A stretch of 64,000 nucleotides of DNA from contig NZ_JAINVV010000004.1 in the NCBI RefSeq assembly GCF_019880585.1, positions 1,116,001 through 1,180,000 on the forward strand, in the 5' to 3' direction. Below, piece after piece: positions 18,164 to 28,600 of the stretch; position 1 is the first letter of the stretch, and each line of letters begins with the position of its first letter. A model generated the notes under the pieces. It saw nothing but the letters and a program-made list of their open reading frames with translations, searched no databases and had not been told where the DNA came from. Position numbers and translations under genes: made by a program. This DNA is from Sphingomonas colocasiae (GTDB taxonomy: Bacteria > Pseudomonadota > Alphaproteobacteria > Sphingomonadales > Sphingomonadaceae).

Positions 18164-20257
18164 ATGCGCGACCGGATCGAGACATGGCTGGAGGCGGAAC
18201 GCGACCAGCTCGCGCTCTGGGTGCCCGTCGCGCTGGGCTTCGGTGTCGCCGCCTGGTTCGCGCTGGCGCCGGCCAGCCAATGGATAGCCTTTCTGCTCAT
18301 CGTCGTCGCGATCGCATTCGGCGGGGCGTCGCTGGGGCTGGGCAGCCGGCTGGGGCGTTCGCTCGGCTGGTTCGGGCTGCTCGCCGCGATCGGCATGGCG
18401 CTGATCTGGTGGCGCGCCGAACGGGTGACCGCGCCGGTACTTGCCCGGCCGGCGGTGGTGCAATTCCAGGCGGAGATCGTGCAGGTCGATATGCTCGCGG
18501 CGCGCGGGCTGGTGCGTCTGCTCCTTGAACCGCGCGACGCGCCGGCCTTGCCGCAGCATGTGCGCGTCAATGTGCGGCAGGACGATGCGGGGGAGGGATT
18601 GCGCGCCGGCGCGGTCGTGGAATTGCGGGCGCGGCTGATGCCGCCGCCCGAAGCGGCGGTGCCCGGCGCCTATGATTTCTCACGGCTCGCCTGGTTCCGG
18701 GGAATCGGCGCGACCGGGCGGGCCCTGGGGCCGGTCGGGATCGTCCAGCCCGGCGCGCCGCCGGTGCTTGCCGACACGCGCCAGCGCCTGTCCGCGCATA
18801 TCCAGGCGCGGCTTGCGGGCGGGGAAGGGGCGATCGCCGCGGCGCTGGCGACGGGTGATCAAGGCGCGATCCCGGAGGAAGATGCGGAAGCGATGCGCCG
18901 TGCCGGACTGTCTCATCTGCTCTCGATCAGCGGCCTCCATGTCACAGCATTGGTCGGGGCGACGATGCTGCTGTTGCTGCGGCTGATGGCGCTCAGCCCC
19001 TGGCTGGCATTGCGCTGGCCGCTGGTGCTGATCGCGGCGGGCGGCGGGGCCCTGGCCGCGATCGGCTATACTTTGCTTACTGGCGCGGAGGTGCCGACGA
19101 TCCGGTCGTGCGTCGCCGCGATCCTGGTGCTGATCGGCATCGCGATCGGCCGCGATGCGATCACGCTTCGCCTGGTCGCGGCGGGGGCGGCGTTCGTGCT
19201 GCTGCTCTGGCCCGAATCGCTCGTCGGGCCAAGTTTCCAGCTCAGCTTCGCCGCCGTGACCGCGATCATGGCGCTGGTCGAACATCCGCGCATCAAGGCC
19301 TTGCTCGCGCGCCGCGACGAGGGATGGCTGCGCGGCACCGGGCGGATCCTGCTCGGCCTGCTGCTCACCGGCATCCTCGTCGAACTCGCGCTCACCCCGA
19401 TCGCGATCCATCATTTCCACAAGGCGGGGCTATATGGGGCGCTCGCCAATATCGTCGCGATCCCGCTGACCACTTTCATCGTCATGCCTCTCGAGGCGGC
19501 GGCGCTGCTGCTCGATCTTGTCGGGCTCGGCGCACCCTTGTGGTGGGTGGCGGGGCAGGCCTTGTCGCTGCTGTTGTGGATCGCGCATGGCGTCGCCGCC
19601 ATGCCAGGCGCGGTCGCGGCGCTGCCGGTCGTGCCGGACGCTGCGTTCGCGTTGATCGTCGCCGGCGGCATCTGGATCGCGCTCTGGCGTACGGGTGCGC
19701 GCTGGCTGGGGCTGGCGCCCGTCCTGATCGGTGCGATCTGGGCGCTGTCCACCCATGCACCCGATATATTGGTGACGGGCGACGGCCGCCATCTCGCGGT
19801 GCGGACGGATGGCGGATACGCGCTGCTACGCCCGCGCGCGGGCGATTATGTTCGCGACATGCTCGCCGAAAGCGCGGGCTTCGAAGGGGAGCTGGCCGAT
19901 CTCGACGCGGCGCGCGGCGCGCGATGCAGCCGCGACGCCTGCACGATCGAACTGATCCGGGGAACCAGGCGCTGGCGGCTGCTTGCCACGCGCAGCACCT
20001 ATTTCGTCGAGCCGGCGCAGTTGCGCGCCGCCTGCCGCGATGCCGATATCGTGGTCAGCGAGCGCTGGCTGCCCGATTGGTGCGCGCCGCGCTGGATCAA
20101 GGCGGATCGCACATTGCTGGCGAAGACGGGCGGTTTGACGATCGATTTGACGGCCGGGCGGATTGCGACGGTCAAGCGCGCGGGCGACGATCATCCATGG
20201 GTGGATCCGCCACGGCCGAAAGAAGCGCTGCCGGTGTTTCGGCCAAGCTCATCCTGA
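18164..20257 (+). CDS. comEC: ComEC/Rec2 family competence protein
   Basis: This is an inner-membrane channel component proposed to pass single-stranded DNA in natural transformation (697 residues). The order is: N-terminal TM cluster (residues ~18-80), a soluble DUF4131/OB-like region (~100-210), the Competence domain with the ISGLHVTALVG motif near 255-265 and about eight TM helices (to ~535), then a short soluble tail. The tail lacks the HxHxDH metallo-beta-lactamase motif of full ComEC proteins, so the nuclease-like domain is absent or strongly degenerate. It is divergent from gltX with an 87-bp gap and converges on lexA. Confidence 0.92.
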   Translation: MRDRIETWLEAERDQLALWVPVALGFGVAAWFALAPASQWIAFLLIVVAIAFGGASLGLGSRLGRSLGWFGLLAAIGMALIWWRAERVTAPVLARPAVVQFQAEIVQVDMLAARGLVRLLLEPRDAPALPQHVRVNVRQDDAGEGLRAGAVVELRARLMPPPEAAVPGAYDFSRLAWFRGIGATGRALGPVGIVQPGAPPVLADTRQRLSAHIQARLAGGEGAIAAALATGDQGAIPEEDAEAMRRAGLSHLLSISGLHVTALVGATMLLLLRLMALSPWLALRWPLVLIAAGGGALAAIGYTLLTGAEVPTIRSCVAAILVLIGIAIGRDAITLRLVAAGAAFVLLLWPESLVGPSFQLSFAAVTAIMALVEHPRIKALLARRDEGWLRGTGRILLGLLLTGILVELALTPIAIHHFHKAGLYGALANIVAIPLTTFIVMPLEAAALLLDLVGLGAPLWWVAGQALSLLLWIAHGVAAMPGAVAALPVVPDAAFALIVAGGIWIALWRTGARWLGLAPVLIGAIWALSTHAPDILVTGDGRHLAVRTDGGYALLRPRAGDYVRDMLAESAGFEGELADLDAARGARCSRDACTIELIRGTRRWRLLATRSTYFVEPAQLRAACRDADIVVSERWLPDWCAPRWIKADRTLLAKTGGLTIDLTAGRIATVKRAGDDHPWVDPPRPKEALPVFRPSSS

Positions 20258-20278
20258 CCAATCCGGTTTCATGCCCAT

Positions 20279-20381
20279 CCGTTTGTTTCGAGCGCAGGTT
20301 CGAGCCTGCCGAGAGCCGAAGTCGAGAAGCGTTGATCGCGATGTTTCTCGACGGTCTCGTCTCGACTTCGCTCGACGCTGC
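20279..20381. repeat. GTCGAG-type intergenic element, copy C (diverged)
   Basis: It begins CCGTTTGTTTCGAGCGCAGG and contains GAAGTCGAGAA facing TCTCGACTTCGCTCGA. The far right end has lost the ACGAACGG half found in copies A and B. It lies between convergent comEC and lexA. Confidence 0.75.
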
Positions 20382-20401
20382 CCGAAGTGCACGGGATCTG
20401 C

Positions 20402-20445
20402 TTAGAGCGGTTTGCGATCTGATTGAATCAGATCAACCGCTCTAA
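20402..20445. repeat. TTAGAGCG palindromic repeat, unit 1
   Basis: The outer arms are TTAGAGCGGTT and AACCGCTCTAA and the inner arms are GATCTGATT and GAATCAGATC, giving a near-perfect 44-bp cruciform. It lies between comEC and lexA. It could act as a bidirectional terminator-like hairpin. Confidence 0.88.
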
Positions 20446-20459
20446 GTCTTTGTTGAACC

Positions 20460-20508
20460 GCGATTTCCGAGTCGTCAGATGATTTCATCTGACTGGAAAT
20501 CGCTCTAA
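20460..20508. repeat. TAGAGCG palindromic repeat, unit 2, overlapping the lexA stop
   Basis: The arms GCGATTTCC (20460-20468) and GGAAATCGC (20494-20502) enclose inner arms TCAGATGA / TCATCTGA. The right end CGCTCTAA matches unit 1. The lexA stop codon (TAG on the minus strand, 20505-20507) is made by the end of the element, so the repeat abuts or has replaced the last bases of lexA. Confidence 0.8.
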
Positions 20509-21170
20509 TAACGCCGCAGCAACCCCGCCAGCTTGCCCTGAACGCGGATCTGGTCGGGCCGGTAGCGTTGCGGATCATAAGCGCGGTTTGCCGGATCGAG
20601 CCGGATCATCGCGCCTTCGCGGCGGAAATATTTGAGCGTCGCTTCGCTGTCGTCGACCAGGGCGACCACGATCTCGCCGTCGCGCGCGACGTCGGTGCGG
20701 CGGATCAGCGCATAATCGCCGTCGAGAATGCCCGCCTCAACCATCGAATCGCCCGAAACCTCCAGCGCATAATGGTCACCGGAGCCGAGCAGCGCGGCGG
20801 GGACGGAAAGCGTGCTCTGCCCCTCCAGCGCCTCGATCGGCGTGCCCGCCGCGATGCGGCCGTGCAGGGGAATTTCCAGCACGTCGTTGGCGGCGATCGG
20901 CACCTGGCGCGGCGTGGCGGGGGCGGCCTGTTTCCTGGCCGGCTTCGCGGCGGCGCGCTCGGGCTGCTTCAGCACTTCCAGCGCCCGCGCGCGATTGGGC
21001 AGGCGGCGGATGAAACCGCGTTCCTCCAGCGCGCTGATCAGGCGATGGACCCCCGATTTCGACTTGAGGTCGAGCGCTTCCTTCATCTCCTCGAACGAGG
21101 GCGACACACCGGTCTCCTCCAGCCGGTCGCTGATGAAGCAGATCAGTTCATGTTGCTTGCGCGTGAGCAT
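20505..21170 (-). CDS. lexA: SOS repressor LexA
   Basis: LexA represses DNA-damage genes and self-cleaves when stimulated by RecA filaments. It has 221 residues. The N-terminal winged helix is at residues 1-65 ([38 protein letters not shown]). The Ala-Gly cleavage site lies in [11 protein letters not shown], the catalytic serine in SGDSMVEAG and the catalytic lysine in [14 protein letters not shown]7-GAAC box sits just upstream, so it should be autoregulated. It stands alone between convergent comEC and moeA on the same strand. Confidence 0.98.
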   Translation of the reverse strand: MLTRKQHELICFISDRLEETGVSPSFEEMKEALDLKSKSGVHRLISALEERGFIRRLPNRARALEVLKQPERAAAKPARKQAAPATPRQVPIAANDVLEIPLHGRIAAGTPIEALEGQSTLSVPAALLGSGDHYALEVSGDSMVEAGILDGDYALIRRTDVARDGEIVVALVDDSEATLKYFRREGAMIRLDPANRAYDPQRYRPDQIRVQGKLAGLLRRY

Positions 21171-21186
21171 CGCATGTTCTCCGCTG

Positions 21187-21201
21187 GAACGAACGAAGAA
21201 C
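21187..21201. promoter_or_regulatory. LexA box (GAAC-N7-GAAC) upstream of lexA
   Basis: GAACGAACGAAGAAC matches the direct-repeat LexA operator typical of alphaproteobacteria (GTTC-N7-GTTC on the other strand). It ends 17-31 nt before the lexA ATG at 21170, the right place for autorepression. Confidence 0.88.
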
Positions 21202-21225
21202 GTGTAGGAAACATCTGTTCGGTCG

Positions 21226-22413
21226 TCAACCCAGCGCTACGATTTCCGCCATTTCACCCGCTTCGGCGGCCGGCGCGCCCGCGCTGCGCACGATCAGCGC
21301 GTTGGCGGAGGCGAGCGAGACCATCGCCGCGCTGTCCTGTTCGTTCGCCTGGATCACTTCACCGTCCGCCCACAGGCCGCGCAGATATTCGGCGCGGCCG
21401 CCGCATGCGGGAAGGGGCGCGCCCAGCTTGACGCGATGGGTGGGGGGCAGCGGATCGGCGGCGCCCTGCAATGCCCGCACCAGCGGGAGCAGGAACAGCG
21501 TGCCCGTGACGAAGGTCGAGACGGGATTGCCGGGCAGCCCCAGCACGATCGCATCGCCCAGCTTGCCGGCCAGCAGCGGCTTGCCCGGCTTCATGGCGAT
21601 CTTCCAGAAGTCGAGCGTGCCGCCGATCGCGTCGAGCACGGGACGGACCAGATCATGGTCGCCCACCGATGCGCCACCCGATGTGACGATGATGTCGGCT
21701 TCACGCGCGGCATCGAAGGCGGCGGCGAGCGTGTCGAAATCGTCGCGCACGATGCCGTGATCGTCGACGATCGCGCTGATCGGCTCCAGCATCGCGCGCA
21801 GCATGATCGCGTTCGATGCCGGGAGCTGCACTCCCGAGATCGGATCGCCGGGGGGAACGAGTTCATCGCCGGTCGAGATCAGCGCCACGCGCGGTCGCCG
21901 GCCGACGGTCAGCTTGCCATGCCCGCCCATCGCGGCCAGGCCGATCCGGGCGGCCGTCAGCAGCGCGCCGCGCGCGACGAGACGCTGCCTTTCCGCGAAA
22001 TCGCCATCGGCGACGCGGACGTGCTGCCCCAGCCTGCGCGGGCCTTCGCCCGTCAGCGTCAACGTGTCTCCGTCACGGGCCGCCTCTTCCTGGATCAGGA
22101 TCGTGTCCGTACCGGCGGGGAGCGGGGCGCCGGTGAAGATGCGCATCGCCTCGCCGCGCGCGATCATGCGATCGGGTAGCGTGCCGGGCACGCTTTCTCC
22201 GGTCACGTGCCAAGGACCCGGCATGCCGGCAAAGGCGATGGCATAGCCGTCCATCGCCGAAAGATCGGCGGCGGGCTGGCCGCGTGTCGCGGTGCAATCC
22301 TCGGCGAGATAACGGCCTGCGGTTTCGCCCAGCGGCAGCGTTTCGGCCGGAAGCGGCATGGCCAGCGCGAGCAATCGCACCTGCGCGTCGGCGACAGGGA
22401 GGAGGGCGCTCAT
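21226..22413 (-). CDS. moeA: Molybdopterin molybdenumtransferase
   Basis: This enzyme inserts molybdate into adenylated molybdopterin to form the molybdenum cofactor, in the cytoplasm. It has 395 residues from ATG 22413. Motifs are [10 protein letters not shown] near residues 53-62, [13 protein letters not shown] near 90-102, ALISTGDEL near 182-190, [11 protein letters not shown] in the MPT-binding MoaB-like domain, and GLPGNPVST. The frame extends to 22488, but that would overlap moaC. It lies 46 nt after moaC in a moaC-moeA arrangement. Confidence 0.96.
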   Translation of the reverse strand: MSALLPVADAQVRLLALAMPLPAETLPLGETAGRYLAEDCTATRGQPAADLSAMDGYAIAFAGMPGPWHVTGESVPGTLPDRMIARGEAMRIFTGAPLPAGTDTILIQEEAARDGDTLTLTGEGPRRLGQHVRVADGDFAERQRLVARGALLTAARIGLAAMGGHGKLTVGRRPRVALISTGDELVPPGDPISGVQLPASNAIMLRAMLEPISAIVDDHGIVRDDFDTLAAAFDAAREADIIVTSGGASVGDHDLVRPVLDAIGGTLDFWKIAMKPGKPLLAGKLGDAIVLGLPGNPVSTFVTGTLFLLPLVRALQGAADPLPPTHRVKLGAPLPACGGRAEYLRGLWADGEVIQANEQDSAAMVSLASANALIVRSAGAPAAEAGEMAEIVALG

Positions 22414-22459
22414 GAGCCGCCACTCAGCCCGAACGGGTTTCTGCTGTTCGAAGCCGGCT

Positions 22460-22927
22460 TCACGCCTTGTAATCGCCCGATTTGCCACCGGTCTTCGAAA
22501 TCAGCCGCACGGCACCGATCTCCATCGCCTTGTCCACCGCCTTGACCATGTCGTAGATCGTCAGCAGCGCGACCGAAACGGCGGTCATCGCTTCCATTTC
22601 CACGCCGGTCCGGCCCGTCGTGCGCACCGTGGCGGTCGCGTTGACGCCGCTCGCATCGGGCGCGAGGTCGATCGACACCGAGGATATCGGCAGCGGATGG
22701 CAGAGCGGGATGAGGTCGCTGGTCCGCTTGGCGGCCATGATCCCGGCGACACGCGCCACCGCGATCACGTCGCCCTTTTTCGCCGATCCGTCGCGGATTG
22801 CCGCCGCTGCCTCGGCGGACATCGATATGCGGCCCTTCGCCACCGCCTCGCGCGCGGTGACATCCTTGTTCGATACGTCGACCATATGCGCTGCGCCTTC
22901 GGCGTCGATATGGGTAAGGCCGCTCAT
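22460..22927 (-). CDS. moaC: Cyclic pyranopterin monophosphate synthase
   Basis: This enzyme converts the MoaA product into cyclic pyranopterin monophosphate in molybdenum cofactor synthesis. It has 155 residues, the usual length. Conserved motifs are [10 protein letters not shown] near the N-terminus, [17 protein letters not shown] with the active-site histidine, and [20 protein letters not shown]. The C-terminal KTGGKSG motif is also present. The start overlaps the trpC stop by 4 nt (22924-22927), so it is translationally coupled to the trp genes. Confidence 0.97.
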   Translation of the reverse strand: MSGLTHIDAEGAAHMVDVSNKDVTAREAVAKGRISMSAEAAAAIRDGSAKKGDVIAVARVAGIMAAKRTSDLIPLCHPLPISSVSIDLAPDASGVNATATVRTTGRTGVEMEAMTAVSVALLTIYDMVKAVDKAMEIGAVRLISKTGGKSGDYKA

Positions 22928-23712
22928 GCGGCGCCCAGCAGCCGGCGCGTGGCCGCCTCGACATCGGTCTCGCGCATCAGCGCTTCGCCGACAAGGAAAC
23001 AGTGCACGCCATGCGCGGCCATCGCATCGAGATCGGCGCTGGAGGTCAATCCGCTTTCGGCGACGAAGGTGCAGCCTTCGGGCGCTCGGCCGATCAGTTC
23101 ATAGGTGCGTGCGAAATCGACGGTGAAATCGCGCAGGTCGCGATTGTTGACGCCGATCAGCCGCGATTGCAGCATCAGCGCGCGGTCGAGCTCATCGGTG
23201 TCATGGACTTCCACCAGCGCGTCCATGCCCAGCCGGATCGCTTCCGCCTCGATCTCGGCCATCAGTCCGTCGTCGAGCGCGGCGACGATGATCAGGATCG
23301 CATCGGCGCCCAGCGCGCGCGATTCCGCCACCTGCCAGGGATCGACGAGGAAATCCTTGCGCAGGCAGGGGATCGAAACCGCGTCGCGCGCCGCGACCAG
23401 ATAGCTGTCGTCGCCTTGGAAATAGGGCATGTCCGTCAGCACGGAGAGGCAGGCGGCACCCGCGACCTCATAGGCGCGGGCATGTGCCGGCGGATCGAAA
23501 TCGGGACGGATCAGCCCCTTGGACGGGCTCGCCTTCTTGACCTCGGCGATCAGCGCATGGCCGTTGCGCGCCTTGATGTCGAGCGCGGCGCGAAAGCCGC
23601 GCGGTGCGGTCTGCGCCGTGGCGCGCGCCTCGATCTCGGCCAGGCTCGTTTCCGCCTTCCGGCGAGCGACATGTGCGCGCTTGGCGTCGCAGATCTCGGT
23701 CAGCTTGTTCAT
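22924..23712 (-). CDS. trpC: Indole-3-glycerol phosphate synthase
   Basis: This enzyme closes the indole ring from carboxyphenylamino-deoxyribulose phosphate in tryptophan synthesis. It has 262 residues and is a monofunctional TIM barrel (no TrpF fusion). Active-site blocks are [16 protein letters not shown] (residues ~54-69), [13 protein letters not shown] near 115-127, GVNNRDL with phosphate contacts near 183-189, and [11 protein letters not shown] near 214-224. Its start overlaps the trpD stop (ATG within the TAA-ATG junction, 4 nt) and its end overlaps moaC. Confidence 0.97.
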   Translation of the reverse strand: MNKLTEICDAKRAHVARRKAETSLAEIEARATAQTAPRGFRAALDIKARNGHALIAEVKKASPSKGLIRPDFDPPAHARAYEVAGAACLSVLTDMPYFQGDDSYLVAARDAVSIPCLRKDFLVDPWQVAESRALGADAILIIVAALDDGLMAEIEAEAIRLGMDALVEVHDTDELDRALMLQSRLIGVNNRDLRDFTVDFARTYELIGRAPEGCTFVAESGLTSSADLDAMAAHGVHCFLVGEALMRETDVEAATRRLLGAA

Positions 23713-24704
23713 TTATAGGCGATCCAGCAATCGAGCAGCGCGTTGGCAAGTCCGTTGTCGAGCACTTCGGCGGCTTCCTCCGCGCCTTCGGCCAGGCTCG
23801 CGGCGCGCCCGGCGACAACCAGCGCGGCGGCGGCGTTGAGCAGCACCGCATCGCGATAGGGACCGGCCTCGCCCTGGAGCAGCCGGCGCAGCGCCGCCGC
23901 ATTATAGCCGACGTCGCCGCCGCGGATCGCGCTGGTCGGCGTGCGCGGCAGCCCGATATCCTCGGGCGTGATCATGTCGCCGACATTGACCTGGCCGACC
24001 CGGAACACGCGGCTGGGGCCGGCACCCGACAATTCGTCCAGCCCTTCCTCGCCCGAAACGACGAGCGCGGCTTCGGCGCCCAGCCGGGCGAGCGCGGTGC
24101 CGTAGACGGGCACATAATCGGGCCGCGCGATGCCGATCAGCTGGCGCGTGACCCGCGCCGGATTGGCGAGCGGCCCCATCAGGTTGAAGATCGTCCGTCG
24201 CCCGATCGCCTTGCGGATCGGATGGATGCGCTTGAGCGCCGGATGATGGTTGACCGCGAACAGGAAGCAGATGCCGATTTCCTTCAGCGTCTCTTCCGCG
24301 GTCTTGCTGGCGCGCTCCATATCGAGCCCCAGCACTTCCAGCGTGTCGGCTGCGCCCGCCTTGCTCGATGCGGCGCGGTTGCCGTGCTTGGCCACCGGCA
24401 CGCCACAGGCCGCGACGATGATCGCCACCGCGGTCGAGACGTTCAGGCTGTGATGGCCGTCGCCCCCGGTGCCGCACACGTCGATCGCTCCCGCCGGCGC
24501 GTCGAAGCCGATCATGCGATCGCGCAGCGCCTGCGCCGCCGCCGCGATCTCCACGCTGGTCTCGCCGCGTTCGGTGAGCGCGATCAGGAATTCAGCGATC
24601 GCCTGATCGGATACGCGCTGATCGAGCAGGTCGGCGAATGCCTGCGCCGCCGTCGCCTCGTCGAATTCCTCGCGCGGATCGGGAAGGCCGAGCACGGCGC
24701 TCAT
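23709..24704 (-). CDS. trpD: Anthranilate phosphoribosyltransferase
   Basis: This enzyme transfers the phosphoribosyl group of PRPP to anthranilate. It has 331 residues from ATG 24704. The PRPP/anthranilate motifs are [14 protein letters not shown] near residues 77-90, [12 protein letters not shown] near 105-116, and GPLANPA near 164-170. The open frame continues far upstream (to 25418), but that part is a shadow of trpG. The ATG overlaps the trpG stop by 4 nt, giving a tightly coupled trpG-trpD-trpC-moaC run. Confidence 0.97.
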   Translation of the reverse strand: MSAVLGLPDPREEFDEATAAQAFADLLDQRVSDQAIAEFLIALTERGETSVEIAAAAQALRDRMIGFDAPAGAIDVCGTGGDGHHSLNVSTAVAIIVAACGVPVAKHGNRAASSKAGAADTLEVLGLDMERASKTAEETLKEIGICFLFAVNHHPALKRIHPIRKAIGRRTIFNLMGPLANPARVTRQLIGIARPDYVPVYGTALARLGAEAALVVSGEEGLDELSGAGPSRVFRVGQVNVGDMITPEDIGLPRTPTSAIRGGDVGYNAAALRRLLQGEAGPYRDAVLLNAAAALVVAGRAASLAEGAEEAAEVLDNGLANALLDCWIAYK

Positions 24705-25294
24705 GCCCGTTCCTTCACGGCGAGCCCGGCCAGCTTGAGGAAGTTGGCAAGCATCGCATGGCCATGTTCGGTGGCGATGCTTTCCGGATGGAACTGCACG
24801 CCATGGATCGGCAGCGTCGCATGGCGGAATCCCATCACCGTGCCGTCGGGTGCTCGCGCATTCACCTTCAGCACATCGGGCAGCCCGGCTTCGGGAACGA
24901 TCAGCGAATGGTAGCGCGTGGCGGTGAAGGGGGAGGGGATGTTGGCGAACACGCCCGTCCCGTCGTGCGTGACCGGCGATGTCTTGCCGTGCATCAGTTC
25001 GGGCGCGCGGATCACCTGCCCGCCGAAATACTGGCCGATCGATTGATGGCCCAGGCAGACACCGAACAGCGGCTTGCCCGCATCGGCGCATGCCGCAACC
25101 AGATCGAGCGATATGCCGGCCTCGTTGGGTGTGCAGGGCCCGGGCGAGATCAGAAAGGCGTCCGCGCCCGAGGACAAGGCCTGTCCGGCGGAGATCGCGT
25201 CGTTGCGGACGACTTCCACCGTCGCCCCCAGCTCCATCAGATAATGGACGAGGTTCCAGGTGAAGCTGTCGTAATTGTCGATGACGAGGATCAT
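24701..25294 (-). CDS. trpG: Anthranilate synthase component II (glutamine amidotransferase)
   Basis: This subunit supplies ammonia from glutamine to TrpE; such subunits may also serve PabB for 4-aminodeoxychorismate. It has 197 residues, a class I amidotransferase. N-terminal [19 protein letters not shown], the oxyanion segment [12 protein letters not shown] near residues 49-60, nucleophile cysteine in [10 protein letters not shown] near 78-87, and the HPES dyad in [13 protein letters not shown] near 169-181 are all visible. Its usual partner trpE is not adjacent but at 51607-53124, same strand. The DNA upstream is a 386-bp non-coding, partly AT-rich region. Confidence 0.97.
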   Translation of the reverse strand: MILVIDNYDSFTWNLVHYLMELGATVEVVRNDAISAGQALSSGADAFLISPGPCTPNEAGISLDLVAACADAGKPLFGVCLGHQSIGQYFGGQVIRAPELMHGKTSPVTHDGTGVFANIPSPFTATRYHSLIVPEAGLPDVLKVNARAPDGTVMGFRHATLPIHGVQFHPESIATEHGHAMLANFLKLAGLAVKERA

Positions 25295-25680
25295 GGCGGA
25301 TCGGCCTTATCGGCAGAAGCGCCGATGGGGAAGCACCTGCTTGTCGTCGCCGGTCGGGCAGCGCGTTTCTCATGCCCGATCCGCGCACATCGATGGCGGC
25401 TGCTTTGCACCATCTCATGATGCCGACTTTCGTCAGTCAAATTGCTATTCAATATGGAAGGGTCGGTAGTGGGTGATTATGGATACAAAGTAGAATTACA
25501 ATCCAGGCAATGTCCACAATATCAGCCAATCCTGAAATTGATTGTAATAAAATAACCCAAATTTTGCAAGTCAATATGGTGTGTAGATCATGTGACATGC
25601 CTTATGAGTGAAGAAAAACATTAACCTCTCATATACGGCGGAAGATCAGGCTTGGCTGTCTTCGTGGGGGAGTCAATGCC
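25295..25680. promoter_or_regulatory. Divergent, partly AT-rich control region between trpG and the adhesin gene
   Basis: No gene is seen in these 386 bp. 25430-25640 is much richer in A/T than the flanking DNA. It holds a perfect 9-bp inverted repeat, ATTACAATC (25495-25503) and GATTGTAAT (25540-25548), and a 9-bp direct repeat TCAATATGG (25449-25457, 25571-25579). The Shine-Dalgarno GGGGGAG at 25666-25672 belongs to the adhesin gene. The region must carry the promoter of trpGDC on one side and of the adhesin on the other. Exact promoters cannot be assigned. Confidence 0.6.
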
Positions 25681-28600
25681 GTGGATGATGTGGGGAAAAA
25701 CATCTGTGCGCCTGGGGCCGAAAAGCGCGCGGACGATCAGCGTTGCACGCTCATTCCGTTCCAGGGCCGGAAATCGCTTGTCGCTGGCCTGAGGCTCGCG
25801 ACCGCGCTCGCGCTCGCTGGCGGTGCCGCCGGCCAGGCCAGCGCGCAGACTTCGGTCGTCAGCGCCTGTTCGGGCGTCAGTCTGCCCCGATCGGTCGTCA
25901 CCGACATTGCGGGTGATGTTCTGGTGCCCGTGCTCGGCAAGGTGGAGGACGCGCTGAACGTCGTTTCGCTCGGTCTGATCGATCTCGGCCTGTCCACCAC
26001 ACTCAGCAACGCCTCAAAAGGGGCGCCGATCACGCTCAATGCCATCGGCATAGACGGCAAGGCGATCAACGTGCTCGCCAATCCCGATTGCCAGACGGTC
26101 TCCGACAGCTTCTCGCTCGAAACGCCCGCCGGGATCGCGTTCGGCGGCAATCTGATCTCCGGCCTGGGCGCGGCCGGCGCGGGGCAGGGCGCGACGGCGG
26201 GCGACCTCACCGCCATCGCCATCGGCAACAAGGCCAGCACCAGCGCGGGCGCCGTCGGCGCGATCGCATTGGGCCAGGGCGCCAGCGTTACGCATCTCGG
26301 CTCCAGCGTTGCGCTCGGCGCGGGCTCGACGGCGACGGGCGCGACGCTCGGCGATCAGGCCTATCTGGTCGGCGGCACCGCGATGGCGGAGGTCAATATC
26401 GGTGACCGCCGCCTGACGGGCGTCGCGGCGGGTTCTGCCGATACCGATGCGGTCAATGTCGCGCAGTTGAAGGCCGCGACCGCCGGTGCGCTGGACGATG
26501 CACTCCAGTTCAACGCGGGGCTGAGCGCCTATGACGCCGAACGCGGCGGTGCGCCGACCCGGATCACCAATGTCGCGGCGGGCACGCTGAGCGCCGCGAG
26601 CGACGATGCCGTCAACGGTTCGCAGCTTTTCGCCACCAACAGCCAGGTCTCGATCAACACCACCAATATCAGCAATCTCGAAACCGCGGTCGGCACGCTG
26701 CAGGATGATGCGCTCCAGTATAATTCGAAGATCGGCACCTATGACGCATCGCGTGGCGGCGCGCCGACCGGCATTTCGGGCGTCTCGGCCGGTGCGCTCG
26801 GCGCGACGTCGACCGATGCGGTCAACGGATCGCAGCTCTTCGCGACCAACAATCAGGTTTCGACCAACACCACCAACATCGCGACCAATACGACCAAGAT
26901 CGGCAATCTCGATATCGAGCTCGGCGCCCTGAGTGCGCTTGCGGTTAAATATGACGGCGCCGGCATGGATGTCGTCACGTTCAAGGGCGCCGGCGGCACG
27001 CGCCTGACCGGCGTCGCCCCAGGCACGATCGGCGCCGCATCGACCGATGCGGTCAACGGCGCCCAGCTTTTCGCCACCAATACGCAGGTTTCGGCCAACA
27101 CGACGAACATCACCAACCTCGAGACCTCGGTGGGGGCGCTGCAGGACGACGCGCTCCAATATAATGCGAAGATCGGCGCCTATGATGCGGCGCGCGGCGG
27201 CGTGCCGACCGGTATCTCCAATGTCGCGGCGGGCACGCTCGGCGCGACGTCGACCGACGCGGTCAACGGATCGCAGCTCTTCGCGACGAATAGCCAGGTT
27301 TCGATCAACACCACCAATATCGCGAACAACGGCAGCAACATCGCCAGCCTCGATGTGGAGCTCGACGCCTTGAGCGCGCTCGCCGTCAAATATGATGGCG
27401 CCGCGCGCGACCTCGTCACCTTCCAGGGAGCGGGGGGCACGCGCCTGACCGGCGTTTCCGCTGGCGCGCTCAATGCGACGAGCACCGACGCGGTGAATGG
27501 CGCGCAGCTTTACGCGACCAACAGCCAAGTTGACATCAACACCACCAATATCGCGCTGATCAACAGCAAGATGGGCTCGATCGACGCATTGGCCGTCACC
27601 TATGACGACACGTCGCGCACCGGCCTTACCCTGCTCGGCGCGGGCGGCACGACGATCTCCAATGTCGCGGCGGGCGTCGATGATATGGATGCGGTCAATG
27701 TCGCGCAGTTGAAGGCGGCGACGGCGGGGATGGCGACCGATGCGCTCCAATATGATGCCGGGGTGAGCGCCTATAACGCCCAGCGCGGCGGTGCGCCGAC
27801 GCGCATCACCAATGTCGCGGCGGGCGCATTGAATGCGACCAGCACCGATGCGGTCAACGGCGCGCAATTGTTCGCGACCAACAGCCAGGTCGCGATCAAT
27901 ACGACCAACATCGCCGACAACAGCACGGCGATCACCAATCTCGGCAATCAGGTGGCGACCAACACCACCAGCATCGCCAATCACAACAGCGCGATCACGA
28001 ATCTGACCGCCGATCTCGGCGCGCTGCAGGACGACGCCTTGCTGTTCAACACCAAACTCGCCGCTTACGACGCGGCGCGCGGGGGCGGAGCGACCAGGAT
28101 CACCAACGTCGCCGCCGGTGCCCTCAATCCAGCGAGCGACGATGCGGTGAATGGCGCGCAGCTCCACGCGACCAACCAGCAGGTCGATATCAACACCACC
28201 AATATCGCGCTGCTCAATTCCAAGATGGGCTCGATCGACGCGCTCGCCGTCACCTATGACGACAAGTCGCGCGGTTCGCTGACCCTGCTGGGGGCGAACG
28301 GAACGCGCATTTCCAACGTCGCTGCAGGCGTCGACGACGACGACGCTGTCAATGTGGCGCAGCTCAACAGCGTCGCGGACAGTGTCACCGCGCTTCAAGG
28401 CGATGCGCTGATGTTCGATGCCGGCGCCAATGCCTATAATGCCACACGCGGCGGGGCCGCCCAACGCATAACCGGCGTCGCGCCGGGGGCGCTCAACGCG
28501 ACCAGCACGGATGCGGTCAATGGCGCCCAGCTCCATGCGACCAATCAGGCATTGGCCTCGCTCAGCACCACCGTTAGCGAAATGGGCGCGCTGGCGGTCC

